This document shows, piece after piece, positions 1 through 9,117 of a stretch of DNA of 64,000 bases (within the stretch, counting starts at the first letter, position 1; each line of letters begins with the position of its first letter). A program made the translations under genes and the position numbers. The DNA lies in NCBI GenBank assembly GCA_001795455.1, contig MGPB01000011.1, positions 1-64,000 on the forward strand, read 5' to 3'. A model generated the notes under the pieces. The model saw only the letters and a program-made list of their open reading frames with translations. It searched no databases and was not told the DNA's origin. The DNA comes from Curvibacter sp. GWA2_63_95. GTDB lineage: Bacteria; Pseudomonadota; Gammaproteobacteria; Burkholderiales; Burkholderiaceae_C.

Positions 1-81
1 AACATTTTTTACTTTGTTTCGCTTGCCTTGCTGTGATCAGCGAAGCCTTGAATTATGACACACTTTTTGAAGTCCTGTCAA

Positions 82-113
82 ATCAAGCAAAAGTTTTTTT
101 GTTTGATCTTTTC
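82..113. terminator. AT-rich hairpin downstream of cheB
   Basis: ATCAAGCAAAA (82-92) pairs with TTTTGTTTGAT (97-107) with one G-T pair and a four-base loop, followed on the plus strand by CTTTTC. It lies about 50 bases beyond the cheB stop and could end the che transcript or one entering from the left. The stem is AT-rich and the T-run short, so this is a weak call. Bases 1-157 otherwise hold no gene I can support. Confidence 0.3.
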
Positions 114-157
114 GCTCATTCATAAGCGGGGGGCGCAGTGTAGCAGAAGAAATCCAT

Positions 158-1243
158 CTACACGCGATATCGATCTGAAGATCCTTTTAAGCGCTGAAGC
201 AAAGCCGGTGCGATGTCAGTCAAAGGAAGAACCTCGTCAGCGGCACCATTCAAAATGGCCTCACGCGGCATTCCAAATACGATACAACTCGCCTCGTCCT
301 GCACATAGTTGTAGCTACCCGCATCCCTCATCTCTTTCATAGCTTTGGCACCATCATTGCCCATACCCGTCAACATGATTCCGAAGGCGTTGCGACCAGC
401 CACCTTTGCCGCCGAGCGGAAAAGAACCTCGACAGAAGGTCGATGGCGATTAACGAGCTCTCCATCTGCAACCACGCACACATAATTAGCCCCACTCTTT
501 TCAACCCAAAACTGCTTGCCGCCTGGGGCTACATAGGCATGACCAGGCAATACACGCGCGCCGTTGATCGCCTCCTGCACAGTGATTTGACAAAGCCCAT
601 TGAGGCGCGCAGCAAAGCTAGTTGTAAATCCAGGGGGCATGTGCTGAGTAATGACCACGCCAGGGGAGTCGGCCGGCAATCGAATCAAGATCTCCTTGAT
701 TGCCTCGGTGCCGCCAGTTGACGCACCAATAAATATCAATTTCTCCGTCGAGATGCGGCCAATAGCGATCGGTGCGCTATTGAGATTCGACAACTGCTCA
801 GCCCCCACCGGAAGCGAAGCAACGCGAGGAATTTTCTGGATTTTTGCCGCCGCAGCCACCCGAATCTTGTCAACAATATTGGTCGCAAGCTCCTTGATTC
901 CGTCTACCAAACCGATACGCGGTTTAGCCACGAAATCCACAGCGCCCAACTCCAACGCCTTCATTGTGACCTCAGCGCCACGCTCTGTGAGCGTGGAGAT
1001 CATAACAACCGGCATGGGGCGCAATCGCATCAAACGCCCCAAAAAATCGAGGCCATCCATTTTCGGCATCTCGATATCAAGTGTGATGACATCGGGGTCC
1101 AACTCACGAATCATCTCGCGCGCGACAAGCGGGTCATTCGCCGCACCGACACACTGCATATCCGCCTGCTTATTGATGATCTCAGCCAACAAACTCCGCA
1201 CTAGGGCAGAGTCATCCACCACAACGACACGAATTTTCTTCAT
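158..1243 (-). CDS. cheB: CheB, chemotaxis response-regulator methylesterase
   Basis: CheB removes methyl groups from (and deamidates) chemoreceptors once CheA has phosphorylated it, giving adaptation. The 361-residue product has an N-terminal receiver domain (about 1-125) with the acidic pair after the first strand and phospho-acceptor Asp56 in [11 protein letters not shown], then the methylesterase domain. The catalytic triad is visible: Ser in GASTGGTEA, His in ITQHMPPGF and Asp in TGMGNDGA. An in-frame GTG at 1246 sits directly before the ATG at 1243; the ATG is preferred. It is the last gene of the che operon, ten bases after cheD. Length is normal for the family. Confidence 0.96.
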   Translation of the reverse strand: MKKIRVVVVDDSALVRSLLAEIINKQADMQCVGAANDPLVAREMIRELDPDVITLDIEMPKMDGLDFLGRLMRLRPMPVVMISTLTERGAEVTMKALELGAVDFVAKPRIGLVDGIKELATNIVDKIRVAAAAKIQKIPRVASLPVGAEQLSNLNSAPIAIGRISTEKLIFIGASTGGTEAIKEILIRLPADSPGVVITQHMPPGFTTSFAARLNGLCQITVQEAINGARVLPGHAYVAPGGKQFWVEKSGANYVCVVADGELVNRHRPSVEVLFRSAAKVAGRNAFGIMLTGMGNDGAKAMKEMRDAGSYNYVQDEASCIVFGMPREAILNGAADEVLPLTDIAPALLQRLKGSSDRYRV

Positions 1244-1253
1244 CACTACTAAC

Positions 1254-1958
1254 TCAAAAAAGATCTACAGAGCCACCCTGCGTAGACTTCGCAACGGAAG
1301 CCGCATTGCCACGCCGCTCCTCGACAGCCAAGGTCTCAGGATGCGAATGTGCCAAGCGCTTCACCAAAGCCTTCCCCGTCACCGGGAAGAAACAAACCTT
1401 GCGAGGGTGGATATCCAAAACATCCTGCGACACGACAGGGATGCGCTCCGTGGCAAGATAGTCCAATACAAATTTGGTGTTGCGCTCACCGACATTCATG
1501 GTGGTGAAGCCGGCCATCACCTGCGCCCCGCCAAAAATCTTCGCCTGCATTGTTTCCCGCCGGGCTCCCAATTTCAGCATTTCGTTGATTAGCAACTCCA
1601 TTGCGTACGAACCATACCGCCCAGAGCCATCCGCTCCGTCACCATCGGGCAGCATGAAGTGATTCATTCCGCCAGTGCGCGCTTTTCCGTCCCAAATGCA
1701 GGCGGCAATGCAAGACCCCAGAACCGTCATGATCACGAGATCTTCATTAGAAACGTAGTACTCACCAGGTAGTACTTTCACAGCATCGTATTGAAAGTGA
1801 TGATCGGCATAAAAGAAAGATGCCTCTCCAGGCTTGCGTGGTTGAGCTTTTAAATGCTCAATTCGAGACACACGCCCGCTTGCCAATGTCTTTGTAGACG
1901 GGGCAGCGGCGCCACCTCTGAGAGCTCCCGAGACGAAACTACTTGAAGTTGAAATCAT
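1254..1958 (-). CDS. cheD: CheD, chemoreceptor glutamine deamidase
   Basis: CheD deamidates glutamines of methyl-accepting chemotaxis proteins and in some bacteria also interacts with CheC. The 234-residue protein carries the family's catalytic Cys in [10 protein letters not shown] and His in [10 protein letters not shown], followed by the conserved FGGAQV and GERN segments. The N-terminal 50 residues or so are Ser/Ala/Gly-rich and poorly conserved, so the true start could lie a little downstream; the region before 1958 has no strong Shine-Dalgarno. It sits between cheR and cheB, the usual adaptation-enzyme trio. Confidence 0.94.
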   Translation of the reverse strand: MISTSSSFVSGALRGGAAAPSTKTLASGRVSRIEHLKAQPRKPGEASFFYADHHFQYDAVKVLPGEYYVSNEDLVIMTVLGSCIAACIWDGKARTGGMNHFMLPDGDGADGSGRYGSYAMELLINEMLKLGARRETMQAKIFGGAQVMAGFTTMNVGERNTKFVLDYLATERIPVVSQDVLDIHPRKVCFFPVTGKALVKRLAHSHPETLAVEERRGNAASVAKSTQGGSVDLF

Positions 1959-2017
1959 TTGAAGTTGCTATCCAAACAGTTGAGTCGGTTTCTGGTTTCT
2001 GATCTGCCGAGGGACTC

Positions 2018-2863
2018 TCACCTACAACGTTCGTAAACAGTTTTGCCTTTGAGAACAAAAAGATCTCGCGAATCACTGAAGTTCTCAGCATGTCCAACGA
2101 ACAACAAGGCGCCAGGCTTCATGAAGCGGTGGATTTTCTCCAACACCCTCCTCTGTGTTGCACTATCGAAATAAATCATCACGTTTCGACAAAAGACAGC
2201 ATCAAAAGGTTCTCGGAATGGCCAGTCGTCCTTGATGAGGTTCACGATCAAGAACTCAATTGCATGACGCAACTCAGGCTTTACTCTGACCAACCCGGCA
2301 TTGCCCGCTTTTCCGCGCAAAAAATACTTACGCACAAATTCGGCCGGAACCCCTTTTAGCCCCTCCTGCCGATAGACTCCCTGCGCGGCAGTTGCCAGCA
2401 CCTTCGAATCAATGTCACTTGCTTGTAATGAGAATTTCGACTTACCAAGCACCTCTGATGCGGTCATAGCGATTGAGTACGGCTCTTCGCCAGTGGATGC
2501 TGCGCTACACCAAATCCTGCACTCGGTTGATGACGTACGAGATTTCAAAAAATCTGAAAAGATTTCGAAATGGTGATGCTCCCGAAAAAAAGAGGTGAGG
2601 TTAGTGGTCAGCGCATTAACAAACTCCTGCCATTCGGGCCCGTCTGTTGACTCCAGCCAACTCAAATACTCTCTGAAACTGTTATGCCCAGTATCCCGCA
2701 ATCGTCGCGATAACCGGCTATACACCATTGCATGCTTGCCGTCATGCAGGCTGATACCGGCACGCTGATAGATCAGTTTTTGAACATGGTCGAAATCGGA
2801 GTTAGTCCACGCGAATTCACGACCTTGCATCTCTCCGGCGGCTTGAGTGGGTGGCAAAGCCAT
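2018..2863 (-). CDS. cheR: CheR, chemoreceptor glutamate methyltransferase
   Basis: CheR transfers methyl groups from S-adenosylmethionine to receptor glutamates, opposing CheB. The 281-residue protein has the small helical N-terminal domain, then the NLTSFFRE segment, the SAM-binding motif CSAASTGEEPYSIAM, the FCRNVMIYF strand and the terminal VGHAENF motif. An in-frame TTG at 2881 adds six residues; I chose the ATG at 2863, which has GGAG about 12 bases upstream, a rather long spacing. It lies 33 bases after cheW and 59 bases before cheD in the same operon. Confidence 0.95.
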   Translation of the reverse strand: MALPPTQAAGEMQGREFAWTNSDFDHVQKLIYQRAGISLHDGKHAMVYSRLSRRLRDTGHNSFREYLSWLESTDGPEWQEFVNALTTNLTSFFREHHHFEIFSDFLKSRTSSTECRIWCSAASTGEEPYSIAMTASEVLGKSKFSLQASDIDSKVLATAAQGVYRQEGLKGVPAEFVRKYFLRGKAGNAGLVRVKPELRHAIEFLIVNLIKDDWPFREPFDAVFCRNVMIYFDSATQRRVLEKIHRFMKPGALLFVGHAENFSDSRDLFVLKGKTVYERCR

Positions 2864-2896
2864 GTTGCGAATGCGCTCCAAGATTTGATCAAGTGG

Positions 2897-3385
2897 CTAA
2901 TCGGACGCGCTGACCAGTCCCATCTCAGAAGCAGACATTAGCCGCTCTATATCAAGAAGAATCAGCATTCTGTCGCCAACAGACCCCAACCCAAGTACAG
3001 CAGCACTATCAATCACACTGTCAATGTCCGGCGCTGACTTCAAATTCTCTGGAGGCAGCTCCATCACATCACTTACCGAGTCAACCACAATGCCTACGAT
3101 GCGGCTTCGCAAATTCAGCACGATTACGACGGTAAAAGAGTTGTATTCAGCCTTGGAACAATTGAACTTCAACCGCATATCCACGATGGGAACAATAGTT
3201 CCACGCAAATTGACGACACCCTTGATGAAGTTTGGCGCGTTAGCCACCCGAGTCGGCGGCTCATACCCTCGAATTTCCTGGACTTTCAGGATGTCGATTC
3301 CGTACTCTTCTTGATCCAACCTGAAGGTCAAATACTCCCTCGCGCCAGAGGCCGTCAACTCATTCAGCTTTTCCATCATTCCCAT
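2897..3385 (-). CDS. cheW: CheW, receptor-kinase coupling protein
   Basis: CheW links chemoreceptors to CheA in the signalling array. The 162-residue product is a single CheW domain with the typical LTFRLDQEEYGIDILKVQEI start, then NAPNFIKGVVNLRGTIVPIV and a VVDSVSDVMEL segment. The ATG at 3385 is preceded by AAGGAG at good spacing. It is the only stand-alone CheW in the window and lies 21 bases after cheA. Length and domain layout are normal. Confidence 0.97.
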   Translation of the reverse strand: MGMMEKLNELTASGAREYLTFRLDQEEYGIDILKVQEIRGYEPPTRVANAPNFIKGVVNLRGTIVPIVDMRLKFNCSKAEYNSFTVVIVLNLRSRIVGIVVDSVSDVMELPPENLKSAPDIDSVIDSAAVLGLGSVGDRMLILLDIERLMSASEMGLVSASD

Positions 3386-3406
3386 GGTCTTCTCCTTAGG
3401 CTTTTA

Positions 3407-5515
3407 TCAATGACGTGAGCGTCTCACCAACGCCCCCGTATCAAGGATCAAAGCAACCTTGCCATCTCCCAAAATGGTCGCACCGGATACATTCGGCACC
3501 TTTCGATAATTCGACTCTAGGTTTTTGACAACAACTTGTTGCTGCCCAAGCAATTCGTCCACCAGTAGGGCGACTCGAATACCCTCCGCCTCGACAACCA
3601 CCATGATGTCACTGGAGCGCTCGAAATCGAAGCGCGGGATCTGGAAAACCTTCTCCAGCTCAATCACTGGCATGTATTCATCACGCACCTTCACCAGCTG
3701 CGAGCCCTGCCCAACCGTACTAACGGCATCAGCCTTTACCTGGAACGACTCCACCACCGACGACAGCGGCAAAATGTAGACTTCGTCTCCAACTCCGACG
3801 GACATTCCATCCATGATGGCCAACGTCAAAGGCAGACGCACAGACACCTTCATTCCATAGCCCTCAGCAGAGTCAATCTCCACTGTGCCATTGAGGGCTG
3901 CAATGTTGCGCTTCACAACATCCATCCCAACCCCCCGTCCAGAAACGTCCGTAACCACCGCAGCAGTGGAAAAACCAGGTGCGAAAATGAGTTGCCAAAC
4001 TTCGGCATCTGACATTTGATCGGACACATCCAACCCTCGCTCTCGCGCTTTCGCCAGGATCTTCGGACGCGACAAACCACGACCATCATCACGGACTTCA
4101 ATAACGATTGAGCCCCCTTGGTGTGACGCGGACAAAGTGATGGTTCCAGTTTCTGACTTCCCCGCCGCAATACGATCTGCAGGCATCTCAACGCCGTGAT
4201 CGCAGCTGTTTCTGACTAAGTGGGTCAAAGGATCCGTAATTTTCTCGACCAAGCCCTTATCCAACTCGGTCGCCTCGCCCTGGGTTACAAAATCGACTTT
4301 CTTGCCGAGCTTTCCCGCCAAGTCACGCAGCATGCGCGGGAAACGACTGAAAACAATGGACATTGGAATCATTCGGATCGACATGACTGACTCTTGTAGA
4401 TCCCGCGTATTTCGATCCAAATCAGCCAAACCAGTCAATAGTTGCTGATACACAGCGGGGTCCAGCGCGCGGCTGTTTTGCGCCAGCATGGCCTGTGTAA
4501 TCACCAACTCACCAACCAAGTTAATGAGTTGATCAACCTTGCTAATCGCGACTCGTATTGTGGCGGCCTCAGGCTGGGACGCCGCAGCCGCGGAAGCAAC
4601 CTTTCCCGGCGTAGCTTTGGGAATAATTAGCGCAGGCTCCATTACAGGGGTAGCCACAACCTCTGTTGTGGATGGAGTTTGCGGCGCACCCGGTGAACCA
4701 TCAAAAAACCCAAACCCAATCTGATCAATGCCCCCGCTCTGGACAACCGGGGGCTCAACATGATCCGTCGATTGCTCCAGAATTGCGACTTTTTCTCGCG
4801 CAACATGGAAGGCAAACAAATCCAACAAGTCCTCATCACTAGACGTGGTATCCACGTCAAAGACGCGCACGCCAGAGCGATCGCTCACGGCCGCCTTAAT
4901 GCTTCCCAAGCCGGGGATATCTCTGAACAGCTCTTGAATAGCATCCGCTTGCTCGGGTCGATCGAGTGGACCAATGCTGATCTGTAACCCACGTACGCCA
5001 TCAGGTCGCGCAGCGGGTTTAGGTGGCGCGGGGAGCGGGGCCGCCGCGACAACCGGAGCCACCGCAGCCGCAACAGGAGTCGGAGCAGGACCGCCGCCAG
5101 CAGCGAGCACGCTGATGCGCCGAACCAAATCAGCAGTGGGAGGAGCAACTCCCTCGCCACCCGACTGATGCCGTGCAAGCAGGCCCCTGGACGTATCCGC
5201 GGACTCCAACAGCACATCGACCATCGCAGCATTGGGTTGAAGTTCGTGGCGACGCAAACGATCTAGCAGAGACTCCATTTGGTGAGTCAGCTCCGCTACA
5301 TCCGCAAAACCGAATGTTGCAGCCCCACCTTTTACGGAGTGTGCGCACCGAAAAATTCCATTCAACTCTTCGTCATCGGCAGTTTCCAGATTCAGATTCA
5401 GAAGCATGTGCTCCATCTGATCCAGATTTTCTCCAGCCTCTTCAAAGAAGATTTGGTAAAACTGACTTAAGTCAAAATCTCCGCCAGCACCACCTTCGGT
5501 ATGCATTTCAGCCAT
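3407..5515 (-). CDS. cheA: CheA, chemotaxis histidine kinase
   Basis: CheA autophosphorylates in response to receptor state and passes phosphate to CheY and CheB. The 702-residue protein has an N-terminal HPt domain with His59 in CAHSVKGGAATFGF, an Ala/Pro-rich linker (about 135-170) and a CheY-binding-type region (about 175-245). A dimerisation helix pair follows from about 320. The ATPase domain shows LVRNSCDHGVE (N box), EVRDDGRGL and DVSGRGVGMDVV, and a C-terminal CheW-like domain ends the protein. AGGAG precedes the ATG. It is the core of the operon, downstream of its own CheY-like and CheZ-like genes. Confidence 0.97.
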   Translation of the reverse strand: MAEMHTEGGAGGDFDLSQFYQIFFEEAGENLDQMEHMLLNLNLETADDEELNGIFRCAHSVKGGAATFGFADVAELTHQMESLLDRLRRHELQPNAAMVDVLLESADTSRGLLARHQSGGEGVAPPTADLVRRISVLAAGGGPAPTPVAAAVAPVVAAAPLPAPPKPAARPDGVRGLQISIGPLDRPEQADAIQELFRDIPGLGSIKAAVSDRSGVRVFDVDTTSSDEDLLDLFAFHVAREKVAILEQSTDHVEPPVVQSGGIDQIGFGFFDGSPGAPQTPSTTEVVATPVMEPALIIPKATPGKVASAAAASQPEAATIRVAISKVDQLINLVGELVITQAMLAQNSRALDPAVYQQLLTGLADLDRNTRDLQESVMSIRMIPMSIVFSRFPRMLRDLAGKLGKKVDFVTQGEATELDKGLVEKITDPLTHLVRNSCDHGVEMPADRIAAGKSETGTITLSASHQGGSIVIEVRDDGRGLSRPKILAKARERGLDVSDQMSDAEVWQLIFAPGFSTAAVVTDVSGRGVGMDVVKRNIAALNGTVEIDSAEGYGMKVSVRLPLTLAIMDGMSVGVGDEVYILPLSSVVESFQVKADAVSTVGQGSQLVKVRDEYMPVIELEKVFQIPRFDFERSSDIMVVVEAEGIRVALLVDELLGQQQVVVKNLESNYRKVPNVSGATILGDGKVALILDTGALVRRSRH

Positions 5516-5557
5516 CTGAATCTCCTGTTTTCTGCGTCCCGGTTGAATTTTTGAATT

Positions 5558-5920
5558 TCAACGAATTACTTTTTTGATCACATCGAGCAGTCGCGCGGGA
5601 TCAAATGGCTTCACCAACCATCCGGTGGCTCCCGCGGCACGTCCGGCCTGCTTCATCAGGTCGCTCGACTCAGTCGTCAACATCAAAATGGGGACCGTCT
5701 TGAATTGCGGATGCTCGCGCAATTTGCGTGTCAGACCCAAACCATCCAAACGCGGCATGTTCTGATCAGTCAGCACCAAATCGAAACTCTGCGCCTGCGC
5801 CTTCTCATAGGCATCTTGCCCGTCCACGGCCTCAACCACTTGGTAACCAGCCCCAGTCAACGTAAAGGAGACCATTTTCCGCATAGACGGCGAGTCATCA
5901 ACAGCAAGGATTAAAGGCAT
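5558..5920 (-). CDS. CheY-like single-domain response regulator
   Basis: A 120-residue stand-alone receiver domain with acidic Asp8/Asp9, phospho-acceptor Asp52 in LTDQNMPRLDG, Thr in LTTESS and Lys in LVKPFD. It is a second CheY besides the one at 54395, and the two differ clearly in sequence. Sitting 42 bases upstream of cheA, it is presumably phosphorylated by this CheA. Whether it reaches the flagellar switch or serves as a phosphate sink or another output cannot be told from sequence. GGAG precedes the ATG. Confidence 0.9.
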   Translation of the reverse strand: MPLILAVDDSPSMRKMVSFTLTGAGYQVVEAVDGQDAYEKAQAQSFDLVLTDQNMPRLDGLGLTRKLREHPQFKTVPILMLTTESSDLMKQAGRAAGATGWLVKPFDPARLLDVIKKVIR

Positions 5921-5959
5921 GAAAGGCTCCGAAATATTCCGTTAAAAATGTGGTGAAAA

Positions 5960-6403
5960 TCAAAAAAGCTCAATGGATCCGGCATCCATTTCGTCTTGGG
6001 TCACAGGATTCGGCCGCTCCGGCACCTCCTCAACAAAAGGAACCGCCTCTCCGTCCTCTGTCCCCATGGACTCTGAGGCCAGCCGATACGCACAACCTTG
6101 CAAAATTTTGGAAGTATGAACAATCAGTTGGGAAGCCATATCTTGGAACTGCAACTCAGTGACGGCTGCCCGCAGAGTACTCCGCACCAATTCCAACTCT
6201 TGGGACTCCATAAGCGCAGGTGACGCAAGATTCGCACTAGCGGTTGTAAAACGCTCCATGAGGTTCTCCATGGTATGCGCCAGCAAGCCGTCCAAGCGAG
6301 TTAAATCATGTACGACCACCAATAGGGAATCTTGAACCTCTGCAACGAGCATAACCGGCAGTTGCACAGCAGGAGCAGCAGGCGAAATCGACGAAGGTTC
6401 CAT
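5960..6403 (-). CDS. Short CheZ-like protein (putative CheY-P phosphatase)
   Basis: First gene of the che operon, 147 residues with this start. It is mostly helical. Its segment LQFQDMASQLI aligns with the active-site helix of true CheZ ([10 protein letters not shown] in the cheZ at 54781), keeping Asp88 and Gln92 at the same i,i+4 spacing as the catalytic Asp/Gln pair of CheZ. The acidic C-terminus ending in SIELF recalls the CheY-binding tail of CheZ. I reject the longer start at 6463 because a sigma70 promoter lies at 6428-6456 and GAGGA stands just before the ATG at 6403. Phosphatase activity is inference; similar QFQD segments occur in other chemotaxis-associated proteins, including some receptors. 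Confidence 0.72.
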   Translation of the reverse strand: MEPSSISPAAPAVQLPVMLVAEVQDSLLVVVHDLTRLDGLLAHTMENLMERFTTASANLASPALMESQELELVRSTLRAAVTELQFQDMASQLIVHTSKILQGCAYRLASESMGTEDGEAVPFVEEVPERPNPVTQDEMDAGSIELF

Positions 6404-6427
6404 TGTCTTTTTTCCTCTTTGCCTGTC

Positions 6428-6456
6428 TTTATACCAATCCGCGGCATCCTTGTGAA
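6428..6456 (-). promoter_or_regulatory. Sigma70-type promoter of the che operon
   Basis: On the minus strand TTCACA (5/6 of TTGACA) is followed after exactly 17 bases by TATAAA (5/6 of TATAAT). Transcription would start near 6421, giving a leader of about 18 bases that still contains the GAGGA ribosome-binding site of the CheZ-like gene. No sigma28-like element was seen here, so the che operon may be housekeeping- or activator-driven. Confidence 0.6.
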
Positions 6457-6577
6457 TCACCAAACCAAACCACGCACCTAGCGTATCAGGAATCTGACCC
6501 GCTCAGGAAAATTCTGAACGCGCCGCAGGGTGATGACCATAGGCTCAACACCAATGGCGCCGGTACCATAATGAACC

Positions 6578-7702
6578 ATGATATCGGTAACATTCAGCGC
6601 AAAAAGCAACGCCAAAGCGGTAAACATCCTCCACTTAGAGGACTCGTTGCTCGACCATCAATTGGCAGCAAGGATCCTGTCCAAGGCGGAGACACCGTTT
6701 AATTTGGTGCGTGTTGATACCTTGCCCATGTTCAAGAAAGCGATGGCCGAAGGGAAGTACCAGTTGATCATTGCCGATTACCGACTTGGAGACTTCACTG
6801 CCATCGATGCCTGGAATTGCCTGGACGACCGCCACAGTGATACCCCCTTCGTTATTTTGTCAGGCACCATCGGTGAAGCCGCAGCGGTCGAGGCTATTCA
6901 CATTGGTATTAGTGACTATTTGCATAAAGATGAGATCACTGCATTGCCCAGGATCATCCAAAGGACTCTGGATCTGCAAGCTATCAAGGCCGCAAAGAAG
7001 AAAACCGACCAGGAATTAGCACTCTCCGAACAAAGAATTTCTGAACTGGCAGGGCATCTGCAAACCGCCATCGAGCGTGAACGCGCATCCATAGCGCGTG
7101 AGGTGCATGACGACATTGGCGGAGCCCTCGCTGCCGTCCGACTAGACTTGGGATGGTTAGCACGCCACACCACAGACACGCGATGCTTGCAGCATATTGC
7201 CTCTGCCAGCGACATGATCCAGCACGCAGCGCACGCCAGCCAACGCATCATGAAAAATCTTCGCCCAGCCATCCTGGATCAAGGACTCGTTCCCTCGATT
7301 CAATGGTTGGCAAGAGAGTTTGAACGAAGGACCATGTGTACCGTGGAGGTAAACGCAGCCACGGAGGCCATGACACTGACACCTGACGTCATGTTGACAG
7401 CCTATAGAACGGCACAAGAAGCACTGACCAATGCATCGAAATACGCTATTGATAGCAACCTGCGAATTGATATCTCTAATTTGGGTGGCGTACTCACCAT
7501 AGAAATTGCGGATAGGGGGCCCGGCATGGAAAAAGCTGCACTGCAAAAGCAAAACTCTTACGGGTTACGCGGACTCGCCGAACGCGCCAAGTCGGTCGGC
7601 GGATGGCTGGACGTCAGTTCAACGCCACGCAATGGGACGACGATTACGCTATCAGTCCCATTGAATGGGCCCGCGCATCCTACAGAAGAGAGTAAGTCAT
7701 GA
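6578..7702 (+). CDS. Sensor histidine kinase with N-terminal receiver domain (NarX-type kinase core)
   Basis: The 374-residue soluble protein begins with a receiver domain (about 15-130; Asp67 in LIIADYRLGD, acidic pair HLEDS). A linker helix leads to a HisKA_3 dimerisation domain with His177 in SIAREVHDDIGG and a C-terminal HATPase (QEALTNASKYA; GLRGLAERAKSVGG). No membrane segment or signal peptide is present, so input probably arrives by phosphorylation of the receiver. It overlaps the downstream regulator gene by four bases (ATGA), making a cognate pair likely. A CATAAT box ends only six bases before the ATG, so the leader would be very short. The target is unknown; its place between che and fli operons suggests a motility link. 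Confidence 0.88.
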   Translation: MISVTFSAKSNAKAVNILHLEDSLLDHQLAARILSKAETPFNLVRVDTLPMFKKAMAEGKYQLIIADYRLGDFTAIDAWNCLDDRHSDTPFVILSGTIGEAAAVEAIHIGISDYLHKDEITALPRIIQRTLDLQAIKAAKKKTDQELALSEQRISELAGHLQTAIERERASIAREVHDDIGGALAAVRLDLGWLARHTTDTRCLQHIASASDMIQHAAHASQRIMKNLRPAILDQGLVPSIQWLAREFERRTMCTVEVNAATEAMTLTPDVMLTAYRTAQEALTNASKYAIDSNLRIDISNLGGVLTIEIADRGPGMEKAALQKQNSYGLRGLAERAKSVGGWLDVSSTPRNGTTITLSVPLNGPAHPTEESKS

Positions 7703-8328
7703 TCCACGTTGTACTGTGCGATGACCATGCCATGATCCGCCGTGGAATTCGCGACACCCTGTCGGAGCATGTGGATATGAAGGTGACGGGAGAGTCGGGC
7801 AGCTACGCTGAACTGAAAGACGTCCTACGCGATAGTCCATGCGATGTCTTGGTACTGGACCTCAATTTGCCTGGTCGAGGCGGTCTGGAGGTTTTGGCAT
7901 CCATTCAAGACAGCCACCCCAATATCCGCGTGTTGATCGTGTCCATGTTCTCGGAAGACCAATACGCCATCCGCAGCCTCAAAGCGGGGGCCTATGGGTA
8001 TTTGAACAAAGCGGGAAATCCGGATGAACTAGTTGGTGCCGTCCGGTCGGTCGCCCAAGGACGCCGATACGTCACACCATCCGTTTCCGAAATGCTGGTG
8101 GAGCAACTATCCAACCCCAATGCAGAAACCCTTCATTCCCGCCTGTCAGAGCGCGAACTGCAAACCTTGCTGAAAATTGCCTCTGGCAAACGCTTGGCAG
8201 ACATTGCGGAGGAACTGATGCTGAGCCCAAAGACCGTCAGCGTATACCGCGCACGGCTACTGGAGAAACTGGGACTCAGCAATAACGCCGAGCTAGCGGT
8301 GTACGCCATCCGAAACGAACTGGTCTAA
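7699..8328 (+). CDS. NarL/FixJ-family response regulator
   Basis: The 209-residue protein has a receiver domain (Asp54 in VLVLDLNLPGRGG, Lys in YLNKAG) and a C-terminal LuxR-type helix-turn-helix (LSERELQTLLKIASG ... SPKTVSVYRARLLEKLGL). It is translationally coupled to the preceding kinase through an ATGA overlap and is therefore its likely partner, acting as a DNA-binding transcription regulator. It converges on fliR with only six bases between stops and no visible terminator, so read-through into antisense of fliR is possible. Confidence 0.92.
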   Translation: MIHVVLCDDHAMIRRGIRDTLSEHVDMKVTGESGSYAELKDVLRDSPCDVLVLDLNLPGRGGLEVLASIQDSHPNIRVLIVSMFSEDQYAIRSLKAGAYGYLNKAGNPDELVGAVRSVAQGRRYVTPSVSEMLVEQLSNPNAETLHSRLSERELQTLLKIASGKRLADIAEELMLSPKTVSVYRARLLEKLGLSNNAELAVYAIRNELV

Positions 8329-8334
8329 GCCCGA

Positions 8335-9117
8335 TCACGATCCTGAAAAGATGCCAATCGCCCTCTCCATCAACGCAATCATCGGCTGATCCAATGCAGG
8401 TAGCGTCACAGCAATCCCTACGATCCCCACCACCAAAGTCACAGGGAAACCCACAGCGAAGATATTGATCTGCGGTGCAACGCGGGAAATAATACCTAGT
8501 GCCAAATTGGTGAACAGCAGCATGCCAACCATGGGCAGCGCAATCCACAGTGCACTGGCAAACAAATCAGTACCCAGCCGGTAAAGTTGCATGGCAGCAA
8601 GAGACTCCAAGAACTTTGGACTAACAGGAAACGCATCAAAACTTTTGGTGACTGCCAGCAACACCATGATGTGGCCGTTGAGCACCACGAACAGCAACGT
8701 TGCCATTTGCCCGAAAAAACGAGCCACAGCGCTGCTTTGAGAGTTCATCGATGGGTCAAAGAAGGATGCGAAATTCAAGCCCATTTGAAATCCGACCACC
8801 TCACCAGCCAGCTCTATGGCAGCAAACACCAAGCGCACGGCAAATCCAATCGACAGGCCAATCAGAACTTGCTGCAGCACGACCGCAAGGGCATCAGGCG
8901 ACGCGATGCTGTAATTGAGGGAGGAAGGAATGGTTGCTTGACAAGCCAGCGCGACAAACAAAGCCAGCGCCACTTTGACGCGCATGGGCACGGCCCTGGA
9001 CGACAAGACCGGCGCGGAGGTAAAGACAGCCAAGACGCGTAAAAAGGGCCAGAGCAAAGGCGACAGCCAAGCCAGAATCTGCGCCTCCGTAAACGCAATT
9101 CCAGGCATGCCGTTCAA
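8335..9117 (-). CDS. fliR: FliR, flagellar export gate protein
   Basis: The 260-residue polytopic inner-membrane protein forms the flagellar type III export gate with FliP and FliQ. Several long hydrophobic helices are visible from the N-terminus (WLSPLLWPFLRVLAVF) to the C-terminus, with the conserved GLSIGFAVRLVFAAIELAGE segment. It starts inside the fliQ stop (ATGA overlap at 9114-9117) and is the last gene of the long fli operon. Length is normal. Confidence 0.95.
   Translation of the reverse strand: MNGMPGIAFTEAQILAWLSPLLWPFLRVLAVFTSAPVLSSRAVPMRVKVALALFVALACQATIPSSLNYSIASPDALAVVLQQVLIGLSIGFAVRLVFAAIELAGEVVGFQMGLNFASFFDPSMNSQSSAVARFFGQMATLLFVVLNGHIMVLLAVTKSFDAFPVSPKFLESLAAMQLYRLGTDLFASALWIALPMVGMLLFTNLALGIISRVAPQINIFAVGFPVTLVVGIVGIAVTLPALDQPMIALMERAIGIFSGS

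Noticed and set aside
6404..6463. Longer start of the CheZ-like gene at 6463
   Set aside because: The extension overlaps the sigma70-type promoter and has no ribosome-binding site, while the ATG at 6403 has GAGGA at good spacing.
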